Shown here in pieces: positions 33,240 through 44,662 of a stretch of 64,000 nucleotides of DNA; position 1 is the first letter of the stretch, and each line of letters opens with the position of its first letter. The stretch is from assembly GCA_028752905.1 (NCBI GenBank), contig JAQNBH010000017.1:38959929-39023928 (forward strand). Reading direction: 5' to 3'. This stretch comes from Cladorhizidae sp. MBARI D1340-BT2. Taxonomy: Eukaryota; Porifera; Demospongiae; Poecilosclerida; Cladorhizidae. The notes beneath the pieces are model-generated. The model was not told the DNA's origin, ran no database searches, and worked only from the letters and a program-made list of their open reading frames with translations. The position numbers and the translations under genes were made by a program.

Positions 33240-34609
33240 GGATTTTCCAGAGAGAAGAGAAGAAAAGAACGCCTGCGAGGAGACTATCTACGAGGAGCTG
33301 CACGATTACATTTCAAAGAGCCAATATCCACCTGGAAGTATATAGCAAGCAGGAGAAATGCGTAATCAGAAAGCGTGCCAAAAACTTCCAGATTGTGGAT
33401 GGAATCATTCACTATAAAGGCAAAGAAGGACTTAGACAAGTTGTAACTAGCTGTAAGATGAACGGAAGATACTCGAAGCTTGTCATGATGACTTAGTAGG
33501 AGGATGTCACTTTGGTAGAGATAAAACATTAACAAAAGTATCTGCGCGCTACTACTGGAAAGCGATCAAGCTGGATGTTGATGACTGGGTAAGTAAAATT
33601 ACAGTATGTTTTTTACATCACTCTAGTATACCCATTGCATGGTCTTAGTTGCATTAAACAATGTCCTTTAGGTGAAACGATGTGAAGTGTGCCAACGGAG
33701 TAAACGGAAGTTTGATAAACCAGCACCATCCTTACACCCTATTCCAGTGTCAGACACATGGAAAAAAATTGGAATAGACCTTATCGAGTTGCCTATCAGC
33801 AAAACTGGAAATCATAATTGCATTACGCTTACTGATTACTTCTCAAAATGGGCTGAAGCTCCAATCCCCACAAAGGAAGCGAAGCATGTTGCTGCTTTCC
33901 TTTACCGCATGATCCTTAGACATGGATGTCCTCAGGAGATTGTATCTGATCAGGGTAGGGAATTTTGCAACAAGATTGTCGATTCCCTTGAAGAGTTCAT
34001 TGGATTTAAGCACAAGATCACTAGTGCTTACCATCCTCAATCAAACAGACTGGATGAGCGTTTTAATCAAACGCTGCTCCAGAAGCTCGTTAACGATCAC
34101 CAGGATGACTGGGATTAACTTATAGATAATATTCTATTTGCTTATCGGTCGAGTCGCCAGGATTCCACCAAGTGTACTCCATTTCTTCTAATGTATGGAC
34201 GAGAAGCTCATCTCCCCATTGACATATCTCAAGTGTATGGCGAACCTGATGAACTAGACTTAGACACAAAAGTACAAAGAATGCTTGAGTTTCAGAAAAA
34301 ACTTCATGAGCAACCATATGCAAATATTGAAAAAGCCTAATCCCGTCAAAAGCATCAATACGAGTCAAAGCAATACTAAAATCAAGGTTGGTGACAAAGT
34401 GCTTGTCAAGTTAATGAAGAACGAAGGTCGTAAGGGTTAGGCTTCAGTTCCCTGGAGGTCCACATACAGTTGCAGAAGATATCGGGAAAGGTCGCTATCG
34501 TCTTAAAGGCCCCAAAGATGACTTGCTGAAGACAGCAATCAATTGCCACCGCCTTAAGATATGGTATGATCCTGATGGGAGAAGACTGAATTGCCATGAC
34601 AACAATGAG
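33240..34609 (+). pseudogene. Ginger1 transposase: integrase-like part (two exons)
   Basis: Exon 1 (about 33240-33588) has frameshifts. It carries VGGCHFGRDKTLTKVSARYYW, the histidine half of the zinc region. A phase-0 intron with GT at 33589 and AG at 33670-33671 separates it from CEVCQRSKRKF, the cysteine half. Exon 2 (33672-34609) has GIDLIELPIS (first Asp), VSDQGREFCN (second Asp) and AYHPQSNRLDERFN (catalytic Glu). A TAA at 34116-34118 precedes ILFAYRSSRQDSTKCTPF. Then comes a GPH/GPY-like tail (PGGPHTVAEDIGKGRY) in another frame. The role would be cut-and-paste transposition. Confidence 0.8.
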
Positions 34610-34844
34610 GTAAGATGGTTATAGACAAATATAATGTATATAATTATGATGACAATATGGTATTAACAATTTGAAGCTGGTTTATGCTGTCAAATGTGTT
34701 TTTTTATAAACATGCTCTGTAATTATTTGAAGAGATGGTTATGCTGTCAAACATTTGTTGTTATAAACATGTTAGCTCTGTAATTATTTGTCTCTTCCCC
34801 CTGCCCCTCCCCAAAACAACAATAACAACAACTAAACACTATAG
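34610..34844 (+). other. Intron 2 of the Ginger1 gene
   Basis: It begins GTAAGATGG after a Glu codon and ends with an ATAG acceptor. The reading restored downstream is open from 34845. It contains a 60-bp partial tandem duplication around the ATGCTGTCAAA motif (34684 and 34740). Confidence 0.6.
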
Positions 34845-35742
34845 GATGCAGGTGCTGATGAGAATACTGACCCATCAGCTGATCAACATAAGCCTTTACC
34901 TGTCAGGCTTGCAAAGAGACCCCTGTTACCCCTACCAGTAACTGAACAAAAGCGTCAGAAACTAGATGTGTATCCAGTGATAGTTAGCAGTGGAGAGGAT
35001 GATGAAATTGTTAGTGATGGCTGCTGGCAGAAAATTGGAGGAATCGAACTGGACAAAAATGTACTGCTAAATGGCAGATGGCTCAATGACAAACTGATTC
35101 ATGCAGCACAGCTTCTCATGAAACATGACCTGGATCTACTTCCTTGCAAAGTCTATTTCTTCGATAAATGCTCAGTTTCAACATCGCCAGTGATGAATGT
35201 GTCCAAATACTCCATTCTGGGGGTAATCATTGGGTGACAGTAAGCACTGTTGGCTTCAACATCCCACAGTTCGAGTATATGACAGCTAATCCACTTCACT
35301 CACATACTCTACAAAAGTACAAATAGCATCACTTCTGCACACTACAGAAGAAAAAATTACTTTGGAATATGCCAATGTGCAACAACAGCCAAACTGAGTA
35401 GACTGTGGGCTATTTGCAGTCGCTTTTGCTATTGCTATTTGCAATGACCAGAGCCCAGAAGAGCAGTTTTTTGATGTGGGTCATATGAGGCGGCATTTGT
35501 ACAACTGTATCAAAGACAAGCACTTCCCATCAAAGAAGAGGAAATGTATCCACATGACGAAGAAGGTTGAAGTAATGAAAGCCTACTGGTACTGTAGATT
35601 GCCAGCGAATGAGGATGGAAATAAAATGGTCGCATGTGACAGCTGCTTGGAATGGTTCCATGACACTTGTCAAACCGTCCCTCAAGATGTGTGGAGTAAT
35701 CCAGACTATAAATGGTGCTGTAATCAATGTAGTCATAATTAA
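34845..35742 (+). pseudogene. Ginger1 transposase: Ulp1-like cysteine protease and PHD finger
   Basis: Exon 3 has a Lys/Arg-rich linker, then LLNGRWLNDKLIHAAQLL, the start of a C48 (Ulp1/SENP-type) peptidase. A frameshift near 35205 leads to SGGNHWVTVSTVGF (catalytic His codon 35228-35230). Another leads to NVQQQPN-stop-VDCGLFAVAFA (catalytic Gln and Cys; Cys codon 35404-35406, stop at 35394-35396). I see no clear catalytic Asp. From 35476 the open frame continues to TAA at 35740-35742 with a PHD finger: YWYC, ACDSC, EWFHDTC, then WCCNQC. The first zinc ligand appears to be Trp instead of Cys. The protease would cut SUMO-like proteins or the transposase itself; this is inferred from the family. 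Confidence 0.75.
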
Positions 35743-36583
35743 TACTGTAACTGTTCTATATATAAACATTCAAAATTGTCTATATATCAATGCATGGGAT
35801 TATGGGGTACTAAATATCCTGGCTTTGCATAGTTATATCTATCTATTTACTGATTCAGATTGTAGTTGTCATGATATAAATTGATCGATGCCAATGATTT
35901 CATAAGCCTCCAATGATAAGCAGGAGGTATTGCTTCAGGCCATGACATTAATGGTGGACATCAATGTCAGAAGGTGTGGTTATGCTGTGCCTTCCACCCT
36001 ATATAACACACTGTATTCAGTCCCTTACTGTTAGTTTTTTAAGTCTCTCGAAGCTCATTGGTTAGCCATAAATTATGGTAAAAAATCCTGGTCGGGTTGT
36101 GACTAAATTTCAGTTTTCTTCTCTCTTTAGAGAGGTCTGGTTTAAGGCTTGAGAGATTCTAACCTTATCTTATAAAGGACATTCTTTTATTGGAACGTAT
36201 TCAGAGAAGATCTACTAAGTACATTTTGTCAGACTAGACTATAATTATACTGAACAAGTCCAGATTGAAGGCCCTCCATCCTCTTCCCTCGATGACAGAA
36301 CCTCTAACATCAATGGACAACATTTGAACTTTAGCAATTAGTTGAACTTGAGCTAGCTGATGCTTTCTGTTTGTCCACTTGGGTACACTAACGCTACTGC
36401 TACTCATTTGAATCAGCCAAACTAACTATTAAAAAAAAAGAGAGAGAGAGAAGGGAGAAAAAAATAGGGGGATTCCATATTTCCTAGGATGGGGGTGCCA
36501 AATTTCCTGGGGGGATTCCATATTTCCTTGGATATTTGGAATGGGGGTGCCAAATTTCCTGGGATGCCAGATTTCCTGTGACA
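35743..36583. other. 3' non-coding part of Ginger1
   Basis: No gene. The last 130 bp contain repeated blocks CCAAATTTCCTGGG and TTCCATATTTCCT, which mirror CCTAGGAAA-type blocks in the first 120 bp. They may be subterminal transposase-binding repeats. Confidence 0.5.
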
Positions 36584-36830
36584 CCGGGTGTCTATTCTTC
36601 AGAAGATCCCGGCCCGGGTGACTATTCTTCAGAAGATCCCGGCTCGGGCTCGGGCTAGGGCTAGGGCTTTCTCTCAGAATGCATTCCAGAGCCTGTGTGA
36701 TCATATTGCTCTCCAATTCCCAATGTAGATCTAGCTCGGGTGACTATACTTCAGAAGGTTCCGGCTCGGGTGACTACTTCAGAAGATCGGGTTTTCCTCG
36801 GCCCAGGTGACTATTCTTCGATTGATCCAA
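36584..36830. repeat. Degenerate minisatellite at the Ginger1 insertion site
   Basis: About five copies of CGGGTGACTATTCTTCAGAA plus GATCCCGG-type sequence. A reversed piece lies left of the transposon at 33070-33095 (AGAATAGTCACCCGAG). Confidence 0.7.
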
Positions 36831-37735
36831 ATAATCTTACCTTGTATTACCATCTTTGTATCTTTAATAGTCCTATAGTAATGAATAAAACTTGGGAGGA
36901 GAGAGGGTAGGCAAATGCACAAGGATTGGATAAATCTGGAATTAAAACCAGCATCAACCTGATTCATCAGACAAAACTTGGCTACTTCTAGCCAAGTCTC
37001 TGAGACAGTTAATGAATTCCCTTATTATCATACTTTATAGCCTTATCTAGCTAGTAGCTAATCTAGCTAGCTACACATTGAAACTTGTTTGGATTCAAAA
37101 CCAATCGTAACTGTAGCTAATTAATTTTATTGCCTTCATGGCCATCATCGAGAAACTTCCGTAGGCTCAGGTAAAGTTTCTACACTCCATCTGTCCATAT
37201 TTCTACAAGGGACAAAAGTATGTCATTGACTAAACCCTTTTAGACATTGGAAATTTGAGACGGACACCAAAGTCTGACACAATATATACAATAGAGTGCT
37301 TGTGAGTAATCTATAGCTACAAACCTCACCTATAGCTCTATCTACTGTATGATCCAAATAAATAAATAATCATTCTTAGCACCCACAACTTAGTTTAGCT
37401 TGAGCTACGCAACCTCCTTTGTTTAGTTTTCAATACAGCTCTTGCTTCTAGAGGTTGAGAAAGCTGTAGCTACAAACCACAGCTCTGCACTAGTCTGAGG
37501 ACCAAAGAAAATAGAAAAACTTGAGGTTCAGCTACATCCCTCTCAAAGTTTTCCTCTCCTGATGCTGGTGATAAAGTTTTCTTCATGGGGTGGGGAGGTT
37601 ATGATCTCTACCACAAGTAGGCAGGTTTTCTTATATATAATTGACTTCTATAGCAAGCCATACCCTGACTGAATGATTCTTACAATGCCTTGTGTCACTG
37701 TAGATTACGTAATATTTTACAGGACATTATTATAT
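36831..37735. other. Non-coding, dispersed-repeat DNA
   Basis: No gene recognised. The segment 37165-37520 resembles 31.3-31.9 kb (see that entry). Confidence 0.5.
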
Positions 37736-37930
37736 TGTCAATTAACTCACAGTTGACATAATAACATTAAAATCACCTTCTCAATAATCAGTATTCACGT
37801 CGAATGAATTCAATTTGAAGTTGATTGAGAAGGTGATTTTAATGTTAATATAAATTATTACAATAACCTCAAAATCAACTTGAAATTGTGTGTATACTCG
37901 CAACATTTCGAGTAGATGCTCTTATTATAT
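37736..37930. repeat. Inverted cluster of the hammerhead-type repeat
   Basis: Three pieces of the 7.2-kb repeat lie next to each other: reverse (37740-37793), forward (about 37798-37850, beginning CACGTCGAATGAATT) and reverse (37855-37925). The last contains the complement of a decayed GAGCATCTACTCGAAATGTT ribozyme-like core. The forward and first reverse pieces could fold into a hairpin of about 50 bp. Confidence 0.6.
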
Positions 37931-40900
37931 ATAGAAAACAGAAAAAAACAGGGGGGGGGGGGGGGGGATACTGCAATTTCCCCTTTAAAGATAGAAAGGT
38001 TGGTAATACATGTAGAAGGTAGTAGTATTTTTCATTAACACACACACACACACATTTCTCCTCTGTGGCCAGTACAGAATGCAGCCATCATCATTTCCAG
38101 TATGATAAAGCTAAACTGAGCTCGAATGCAAGGCATTGAGTGGCAAGCTAAGGTGCAATACCAATTTGAAATCTCAGAATTTTTATTAAATATACCACTA
38201 ATCACTGATATGTAATTTATTGTTGTAATCTGTAATATTGAGAAATAGTATATTCCTTATAGTTTCCAAAAGGTTGGAATGAGTACCTACTCAGACATTC
38301 TCAATGTCCACTGTGGTGACCATTTCCAGTTTAGAAAAACCGACGGTTTAGCAAGCGTGTCCATAGCTACAATTGTTGGTGGCTATGTGAGAATGAAACT
38401 TAGTCCCAATGTTATATACTATTACAAGGTAATAGAAGGTAACATTATTTTTCACATGCACACAAACACACACATTTCTCCTCTGCAGCCAGTGCAGGAC
38501 ACAGTTATCATCATTTCCAGTATGATAAAACCAAATTGAGCAACTCTGTATGGACAGTGTTGCGGAGAGACATGCTTGTTATTTGGGAAGGATTCTCTAT
38601 GAAATGAAAATATACACAGTCTAAACTCTAAGTACATAGTAAGAATGTTAGGTGAATTCCCATTCTCACTTCCTTCAGTGTCCCTTGGTGGCAGTCCAGA
38701 AGGGGAATGCCTTATCTGTATTGGCAATTGAACTTGTCGTTAGCTTTTTAGTTACTTATATTAATTTATTTATTAGTTATTTGTATAAATATTGTAATTA
38801 GTTTAAATATGCTTGGTAATCCTAGTTATTATTTTTAATCTATTTTGTTGTTGTTTTTATTTTAAAAAAAACATTTTTGTCTTGTCAGTACATAGCTATT
38901 TCTATTTATATTTCAGATAACTATTTTCAAATATCAGTACAAATGCATATCCAGGGTAAACGCACTGCATTTTTAACCATCGCTTCTTTACAAGCATAGT
39001 TCTTTTTCTACATAAGCAGCACTTACTCATGCAACCAGTTTTTACTCCAGCTAAGTTGTTCTCTCATACCAGTGCCGATTTAATAAGTCCGCATTATGTA
39101 TCCCGTCCCTATTTTTTGCAGGTGAACATATGGTTAATACATACAAACACACATGTGCCATCACAGCAATATTAAGTTTTCTGTCCATCCTACCCCTTGC
39201 TTCTCTTGCCAAATAAATTTGAAACAAACTATAAAATGTTGTAGTTGTTGAAGACACTTGTTTGAAACATAGATTGTATTGATAAGGATGCTCAGCAGCT
39301 GGCCTCGGGGGTTTGTCAAGAGTTGTGATATAATATAGTGACCTAACTATCTACATAGATAAAACTGCCACTGATCTTGTTCTCAATGGTGGCTACTGGA
39401 TAATGGCTGTGGTTTCCAAATTTTTTTCCTTTTGTTATATAACATTATGTTTGTTTCAATAGCAACGGCATTTTATCAGCTGACAAAATAAAATACAAAT
39501 AATAGAGTTCTCATATTTTCTTTTGTCAGCGTAGTGTGTTTTCATTTCAACAAGTTACTGAGGAAGTAAAAAGGTAGTTTCAATTAAATTAGCTGATAAA
39601 AGTGAGATCTAATATTTGCACCAAGGCCATTGTTTTAACTCTATTATATATACCATTGTAGACCTCAATGTCAGGCTTCTATCTACTGGGATGGGGGATA
39701 GGGAGGGAAGATTCCTCACCAAAAGTTTCAGCCGCCCCCCCCCCCTCCCCCCCCTCCCCCACCCCAAATTTCACAGACTCATCCTAATGTCTTCACTGCG
39801 TTAAAGCTCGTCTACTCTTCGTTTAAGTTCATATTCATGTGAAAGGGCAGCATCAACTCTCACAGTAATTACATACAGTTCACTTACACAGATGAACTAT
39901 GAAACTGAAATTAGTGTACATAGAGTTTGTGGGATATTTCCTCAAAAGTTTTCACGCAGAATGGAGAATGGAAACTTGTTTTTTGATTGACATTTTGTCA
40001 AATTTGATTTCCTTTATACTCTAAACTATCCAATAGAAGGATCAAGCAATTAGGGCATGGGCTAAAAATACTTGCCCATTTTGACAGAGATCCTCATAAT
40101 TATTATTAATGTAGCTAGCTAGTAGCTATATAGATGTACTAAAATTTGGCTAAAAGAACATTATCTCAAAAGACTTCCTATTCATAAACAGCCATCTTGA
40201 TGTTCCTTTTTCGCTACATGATTTGTCAACCTCCTTTTAAAAGTTTGTTTATGGAGCTGTATAGTCAAGGCATGTAGAGACTAAAGTCAGGGAAATGGCT
40301 GGAACAATCTGACAATGCAGATCAAGTCATCATGAGATGTAATTGTAAGATCCTGAGGCGAAGAAGCAGCCAATTATTTTTTTGAGGCTAAATATCCCAA
40401 CCCTATACAAAACACAACAGCATGCATAAACACACAACTTAAATGCATGTGGTGATCCTGCAGCAGATGACTTTATAGCCACTATGGGCGCTTCACCAAC
40501 TTAGTCTCGCTGGTTGTGAATGACCTTACCTCATGCTCAAATATAGCTAGCTACTATTGACATAAATGCACCATTTATAGCTGGTCAGTGAAAATATGGT
40601 TAGCTATAGTCCTCAAAATGAAGCCTTCTTGGTCCTGCTGTTCCACAACCATTGACTAATGAATATACTGTTGGAGCAAGATGCAAGCTCAAAACAAGCA
40701 CTGATGTTTATTTCATCAAAATGAAGCATTTGTGGCCCAATTTAGACTCTAATTGAAATAGGCAATTAATAACAAGCTCTATTTATAACATGCAGTACCA
40801 TAACTTGGATCAAGCTTTTAGTCCATCAAAATTAAGCTCTCAGTCTTGTTTGAGATTTCGTAACCACTGACTGATAAAAGGCGGTATATACATTAGTAGT

Positions 40901-41287
40901 GAACACCAAGAGCCAACTGATAAACAATACTGCAATGCTTTAGGTTCCAATGCTTAACTAATGGGCTTTATTTAAAATCAAAGGGACAAGGTGATGGTGT
41001 GTACTGCACACTTTATAATAACACCCCTACAATTTGATGTGTATGACACACCATAACATCAATAGGTGTGTATAGCACACTGCAATAGGAAACAAACGTG
41101 GGTTATGCTAGGCTTTTTGTGTGTCCTGCTCACTTCCATTTTTACCATGTGTTTAATATGTTTAGTATGGCTTCCATCAGGGGCATATCTTTCCTCTTCT
41201 GACAACATGCATCATTATCCTTCTATATATGCCAAATATGTAGCCATTTCTTGGCCCATACAGAGCAGCAGTACATGCGCTTACCTT
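37931..41287. other. Long non-coding stretch with simple repeats
   Basis: No gene is supported. A G-run lies near 37952-37968, a CA repeat near 38038-38055 and C-runs near 39736-39762. A pair of similar segments (about 38040-38115 and 38455-38540, sharing CATTTCTCCTCTG and ATCATTTCCAGTATGATAAA) indicates a local duplication. Short open stretches at 38279-38539 and 39051-39257 show no motif. Confidence 0.5.
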
Positions 41288-41470
41288 ATTAAAATTGGTA
41301 ACATGGTGTAGCTCGATCTTAGATCATTGATAATTTGAAAAGTCATGTCAGGAAAATACTCCAGCTTCCTTTCCTGTCTACCATACTTCTCAATTGCCTG
41401 TGCAACTCTTTCCTCTAGTTTTGAATCTGCTGCCATTTTCTCCAAGAAGCTTCCACAAAGAGAAGCATGC
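41288..41470 (-). CDS. Possible host exon of unknown function
   Basis: On the minus strand an open frame reads LCGSFLEKM, LEERVAQAIEKYGRQERKLE and FPDMTFQIINDLR. It ends at AATAAG followed by GTAAGCGC, a good splice donor (exon end about 41296-41300). The sequence looks like a globular, charged protein, not a transposon family I know. Its upstream side on this strand is the boundary of the Gyp-D LTR at 41471, so the insertion may have split the exon. Function unknown. Confidence 0.35.
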
Positions 41471-43388
41471 TGCATGGCAGCCCCACCTCGGTCTACGCTG
41501 ACAACAGCTGCAGAGATGCCTCCATGACTACGGGAGCCACTGGATGAGGACAATCCTATTAACTGATGCATGCATAAGGACAATAGCTATAATATAGATG
41601 CACACACTTTGATTATGTTAGCAGTAATTAGTCACATCCTGTTGTTGTTTAATCACATTCCTTAACCAGCTCAGTAGGATCTCCTTATTAGGTAATTTTC
41701 TTGTAAGGCTGGACTCCGCCTATTAACAAGGAGAGCCCAGCCATCTTAGTTGAGTCTTGTGACATACTATTGTTTTGAGACAGTCTTCAAGTCTGAGCAT
41801 TGATATATGACTTAATTAAGGGGGTCCTTCAGGTCCAAAAATGTTTTTTGTTTTGGTTTTTGGTTTTTTTCCCTCTTCCCACAAATATGTTGCCAGGACC
41901 TGTAAGATGCTGCATTCCAAATTTGAGAAGATTTGGATGCTCCATTCTGGACTTATAGTGACTTTTGTACATACACCTCCATTCAATTCTTGGGAAAGAA
42001 GACTGTCCGTGGAGGGTGAGTTTCGATGGTATTTTTAATTTTAACTTGGGGTTACAACTTTAGAGCTCCGTAGATTCTGCAAACTTCATGGTATGGACTT
42101 GATATATAGCTCAAAAGATAGGTCTCTCTGTGTGCTCTCTTTTGATACTAAAATATGTTTCATAGGTATAACTATAGGCAAGTTACTAGACCCTAAAGTG
42201 GAGGGATCTCAAAAACCTGCATCCCAAAGTCCCCATCCAGAATAACTCCAGACTGCTAAGTGCCAAAAAAAAAGAAATTGGTACGAGTGGCTAGAGGAAG
42301 CCCTAGAGCATGCAATGACCTTTTTCATTAGGCGTTAAAAATTTATTACCTGGTCAAGCGCGCGGGTGGAAAATTGAGGGCGTTGATTGGAAAATTGAGG
42401 GCGTTGATTGCAACGCCCTCAATTTTCTACCCGCGCGCTTGACCAGGTAATAAATTTTTAACGCCTAATGAAAAAGGTCATTGCATGCTCTAGGGCTTCC
42501 TCTAGCCACTCGTGCCAATTTTAATTTTTTGGCACTTAGCAATCTGGAGTTATTCTGAATGGGATGCAGGTTTTTGAGGTCCCTCCACTTTAGGGTCTAG
42601 TAACTTACCTATAGTTATACCTATGAAACATATTTTAGTATCAAAAGAGAGCACACAGAGTGACCTATCTTTTGAGCTATATATCAAGTCCATACCATGA
42701 AGCATTCAGAATCTACGGAACTCTAAAGTTGTAACCACAAGTAATATTTAAAAAAGTAAAAAATACCCTCGTCCCCCTTTAGAAGGCTGTAACAGCTTTT
42801 TGTCAAATTCTGATTTCCAATCACCATTCACAGCATAACTAGGTTAAAAAAATATATTTTCTCAAACCTTGTATATCATTTTGAAGCTCTTTCTTTGCTC
42901 TTTGTGTTCTATGATCAATTTTTTTTTAATTCATAATAATAAAAAGTTATGGGCGTGGCATCTATATGAACCCAGCAAACAGTGGGAATATATTAAAAAA
43001 AAATTCTGATCATTGCTTACAAAGAGTAATGCATTATCTAAACAAACAACAAATTTGAAGTCATTTGATCCAATATCCAAGATGGGAAGCTGTGAATGGT
43101 GATTTTGAGGAGGTCTGATGGCTGCAGGTATCTAGATAGAAAAACACCTGTAAATATATTATTATACATATCACTTGAAAGCACATAGAAAGGGCTATCT
43201 TTTGACACAAAAATTATATTTGTAGCCCTAGAAACCTAAAAGTTATGACGGTTTTTACTTCGTGGCATGTTTTTTGTGGTTTGACCTAAAGGCCCCCCTT
43301 AAGAAAATACTTCTTACTGACTTCTCAAGCAGAGAGTGTTATGGTCAGGCACCCGCAATAGTGCCAGAGCAGAGACTGGACCATAACA
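41471..43388 (+). repeat. 5' LTR of Gyp-D, split by a foldback element
   Basis: 41471-41819 and 43303-43388 together match the 3' LTR at 61755-62190 (for example GGCAGCCCCACCTCGGTCTA near the start and GACTTCTCAAGCAGAGAGTG near the end). The first bases TGCATGGC correspond to TGTCATGGC in the 3' copy. Confidence 0.85.
41820..43298. mobile_element. TTAA-flanked foldback element (1479 bp)
   Basis: The ends GGGGGTCCTTCAGGTC and GACCTAAAGGCCCCCC are inverted repeats, bordered by TTAA on both sides (41816-41819 and 43299-43302). TTAA is the target of piggyBac-type transposases. There is no coding capacity. The centre is a large palindrome: about 42013-42395 is the near-perfect complement of about 42403-42778, meeting at GAGGGCGTTGATTGCAACGCC near 42400-42420. 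Confidence 0.8.
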
Positions 43389-43390
43389 AG

Positions 43391-43405
43391 TGGTGGCAGT
43401 GAAAC
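43391..43405 (+). promoter_or_regulatory. Primer-binding site of Gyp-D (weak)
   Basis: TGGTGGCAGTGAAAC lies two bases after the LTR. Its first nine bases match the tRNA-Leu site of Gyp-A, B and C; the rest has diverged. Confidence 0.5.
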
Positions 43406-43573
43406 AGAAGAACTCGAGTCAGAGAAGGACTGGTGGAAAGAGAACTAGAGAAGACCAATCATCTGTTACAAACGCGGAGCAGAGGGTTCAAAGGTTCAGG
43501 AAATCAATCAACTAGCCATACGAGGAAGCTATCCACTCTTGCACAGATAACTTAGTGTGTGTAACTGCAGAGA

Positions 43574-44662
43574 TGTCTCAAGCTACAAGGGGCAAGGCTA
43601 AGACAGAAGCCAAGTCAGGAGAAGCCGACAGAATGGGAACGGAGGATGAAGGAGCACTGCTGGCTGACAGCACGCCCTACAACTACTTCCAACACGACAG
43701 TGGATAAGCAGTCAGATAGGGATAAAATAGATCATTACAGAGTAGCGGAGGATGATCATCAATGGAGTAGAGAGATCATGGAAGAGGAAGATGACGACCA
43801 ACTTGCTGATATAACCCTTGAAGTTCTGGCCAGAGAAACTCTGCCCTATGATGTTCTCCTGGGACAGGCATCCCCTTTGTGTGGAACCTAGGGGATCACC
43901 TGAGACAGCAGAAGCAAGACTTTGTTGGAATGATACAAACCAGAGCTCAGAAACAACGAGAAGATTCTGAGAGAAAGCAAGAGGATGAAGCTATCCGGAC
44001 CAGTGAGGCCAACACAACACCCATGATTCTGAAACAGTTATCGCAGAAAGATGACAACACCAGAGACAGGAAAGCCGAGTTCACCCCTGTGCTTCCACAG
44101 CTTCCAGAAGAAGAGGTAGATTGGCTGGCAGAGATGGTGCCTGGTTATGAAGAAGGAGACTTCATTCCAGTAGTCCCAAAACCGAATCTATCACAGAAGC
44201 AGAAGAGACATCAGAGGGAACCATTCTCTTCAGTGGTTGATGCAGAACATCCACTGGATGGAGGAAGAGAGAAGCTGAGAGAAGCACAGCTGCTTGATCC
44301 AACATTGGCTGGTGCAAGAGAGCAAACTGACACAGAGGTCGGAAGATTCCGCTGGAAGGAGGGTCTATTGTATCGGGTGATTGATGATGATGATCCAGAG
44401 AAGGATGACTCCCGAAGAGTACAGAGAAGCAGTATTACGGACAGCTCATGCATTGCCTATGGCTGGCCACTTAGGCAGAAAAAGACCACTCTGAGCATAA
44501 TTCGGAGATTTTTCTGGCCAGGACTACACTGGGACGTTACTATGTTATGCCAAGGATGTCCCACCGGCCAGAAAACAGCCAAACATAAGCAGATCAAGGC
44601 TCCACTCATTCCAATGCCAGTTATTGATCAACATTTCATAGAGTCGCTATCGACCTAGTGGG
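43574..44662 (+). pseudogene. Gyp-D gag/protease remnant and integrase N-terminus
   Basis: A start-like ATG at 43574 leads into a short gag-type sequence. A deletion then brings in the end of protease (PYDVLLGQAS near 43850), a Lys/Glu-rich linker and the integrase N-terminus. Motifs are LLDPTLAGAREQ, GRFRWKEGLLYRV, IRRFFWPGLHWDV and a changed zinc cysteine pair (CQGCPTGQK). The frame stops at 44656-44658 and the element is interrupted by the Gyp-C LTR at 44663, within the DLVGPLP block containing the first catalytic Asp. Confidence 0.7.

Larger units (their letters stand above)
33100..36583 (+). mobile_element. Ginger1-type DNA transposon
   Basis: The ends are inverted repeats starting TGTCACAGGAAATCTG at 33100, with its complement CAGATTTCCTGTGACA ending at 36583 and further imperfect similarity inward. 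The flanks are CCAG (33096-33099) and CCGG (36584-36587), a CCGG-type target duplication with one change. TGT...ACA ends, CCGG targets and a gypsy-like integrase joined to a Ulp1 protease are the published features of Ginger1. The element lies in a minisatellite with the repeated motif CGGGTGACTATTCTTCAGAA. Stops and frameshifts show this copy is inactive. Confidence 0.85.

Noticed and set aside
34968..35742. A separate host gene for a Ulp1-PHD protein
   Set aside because: It lies between the Ginger1 inverted repeats, in the same orientation, and joins the integrase by an intron with consensus splice sites.
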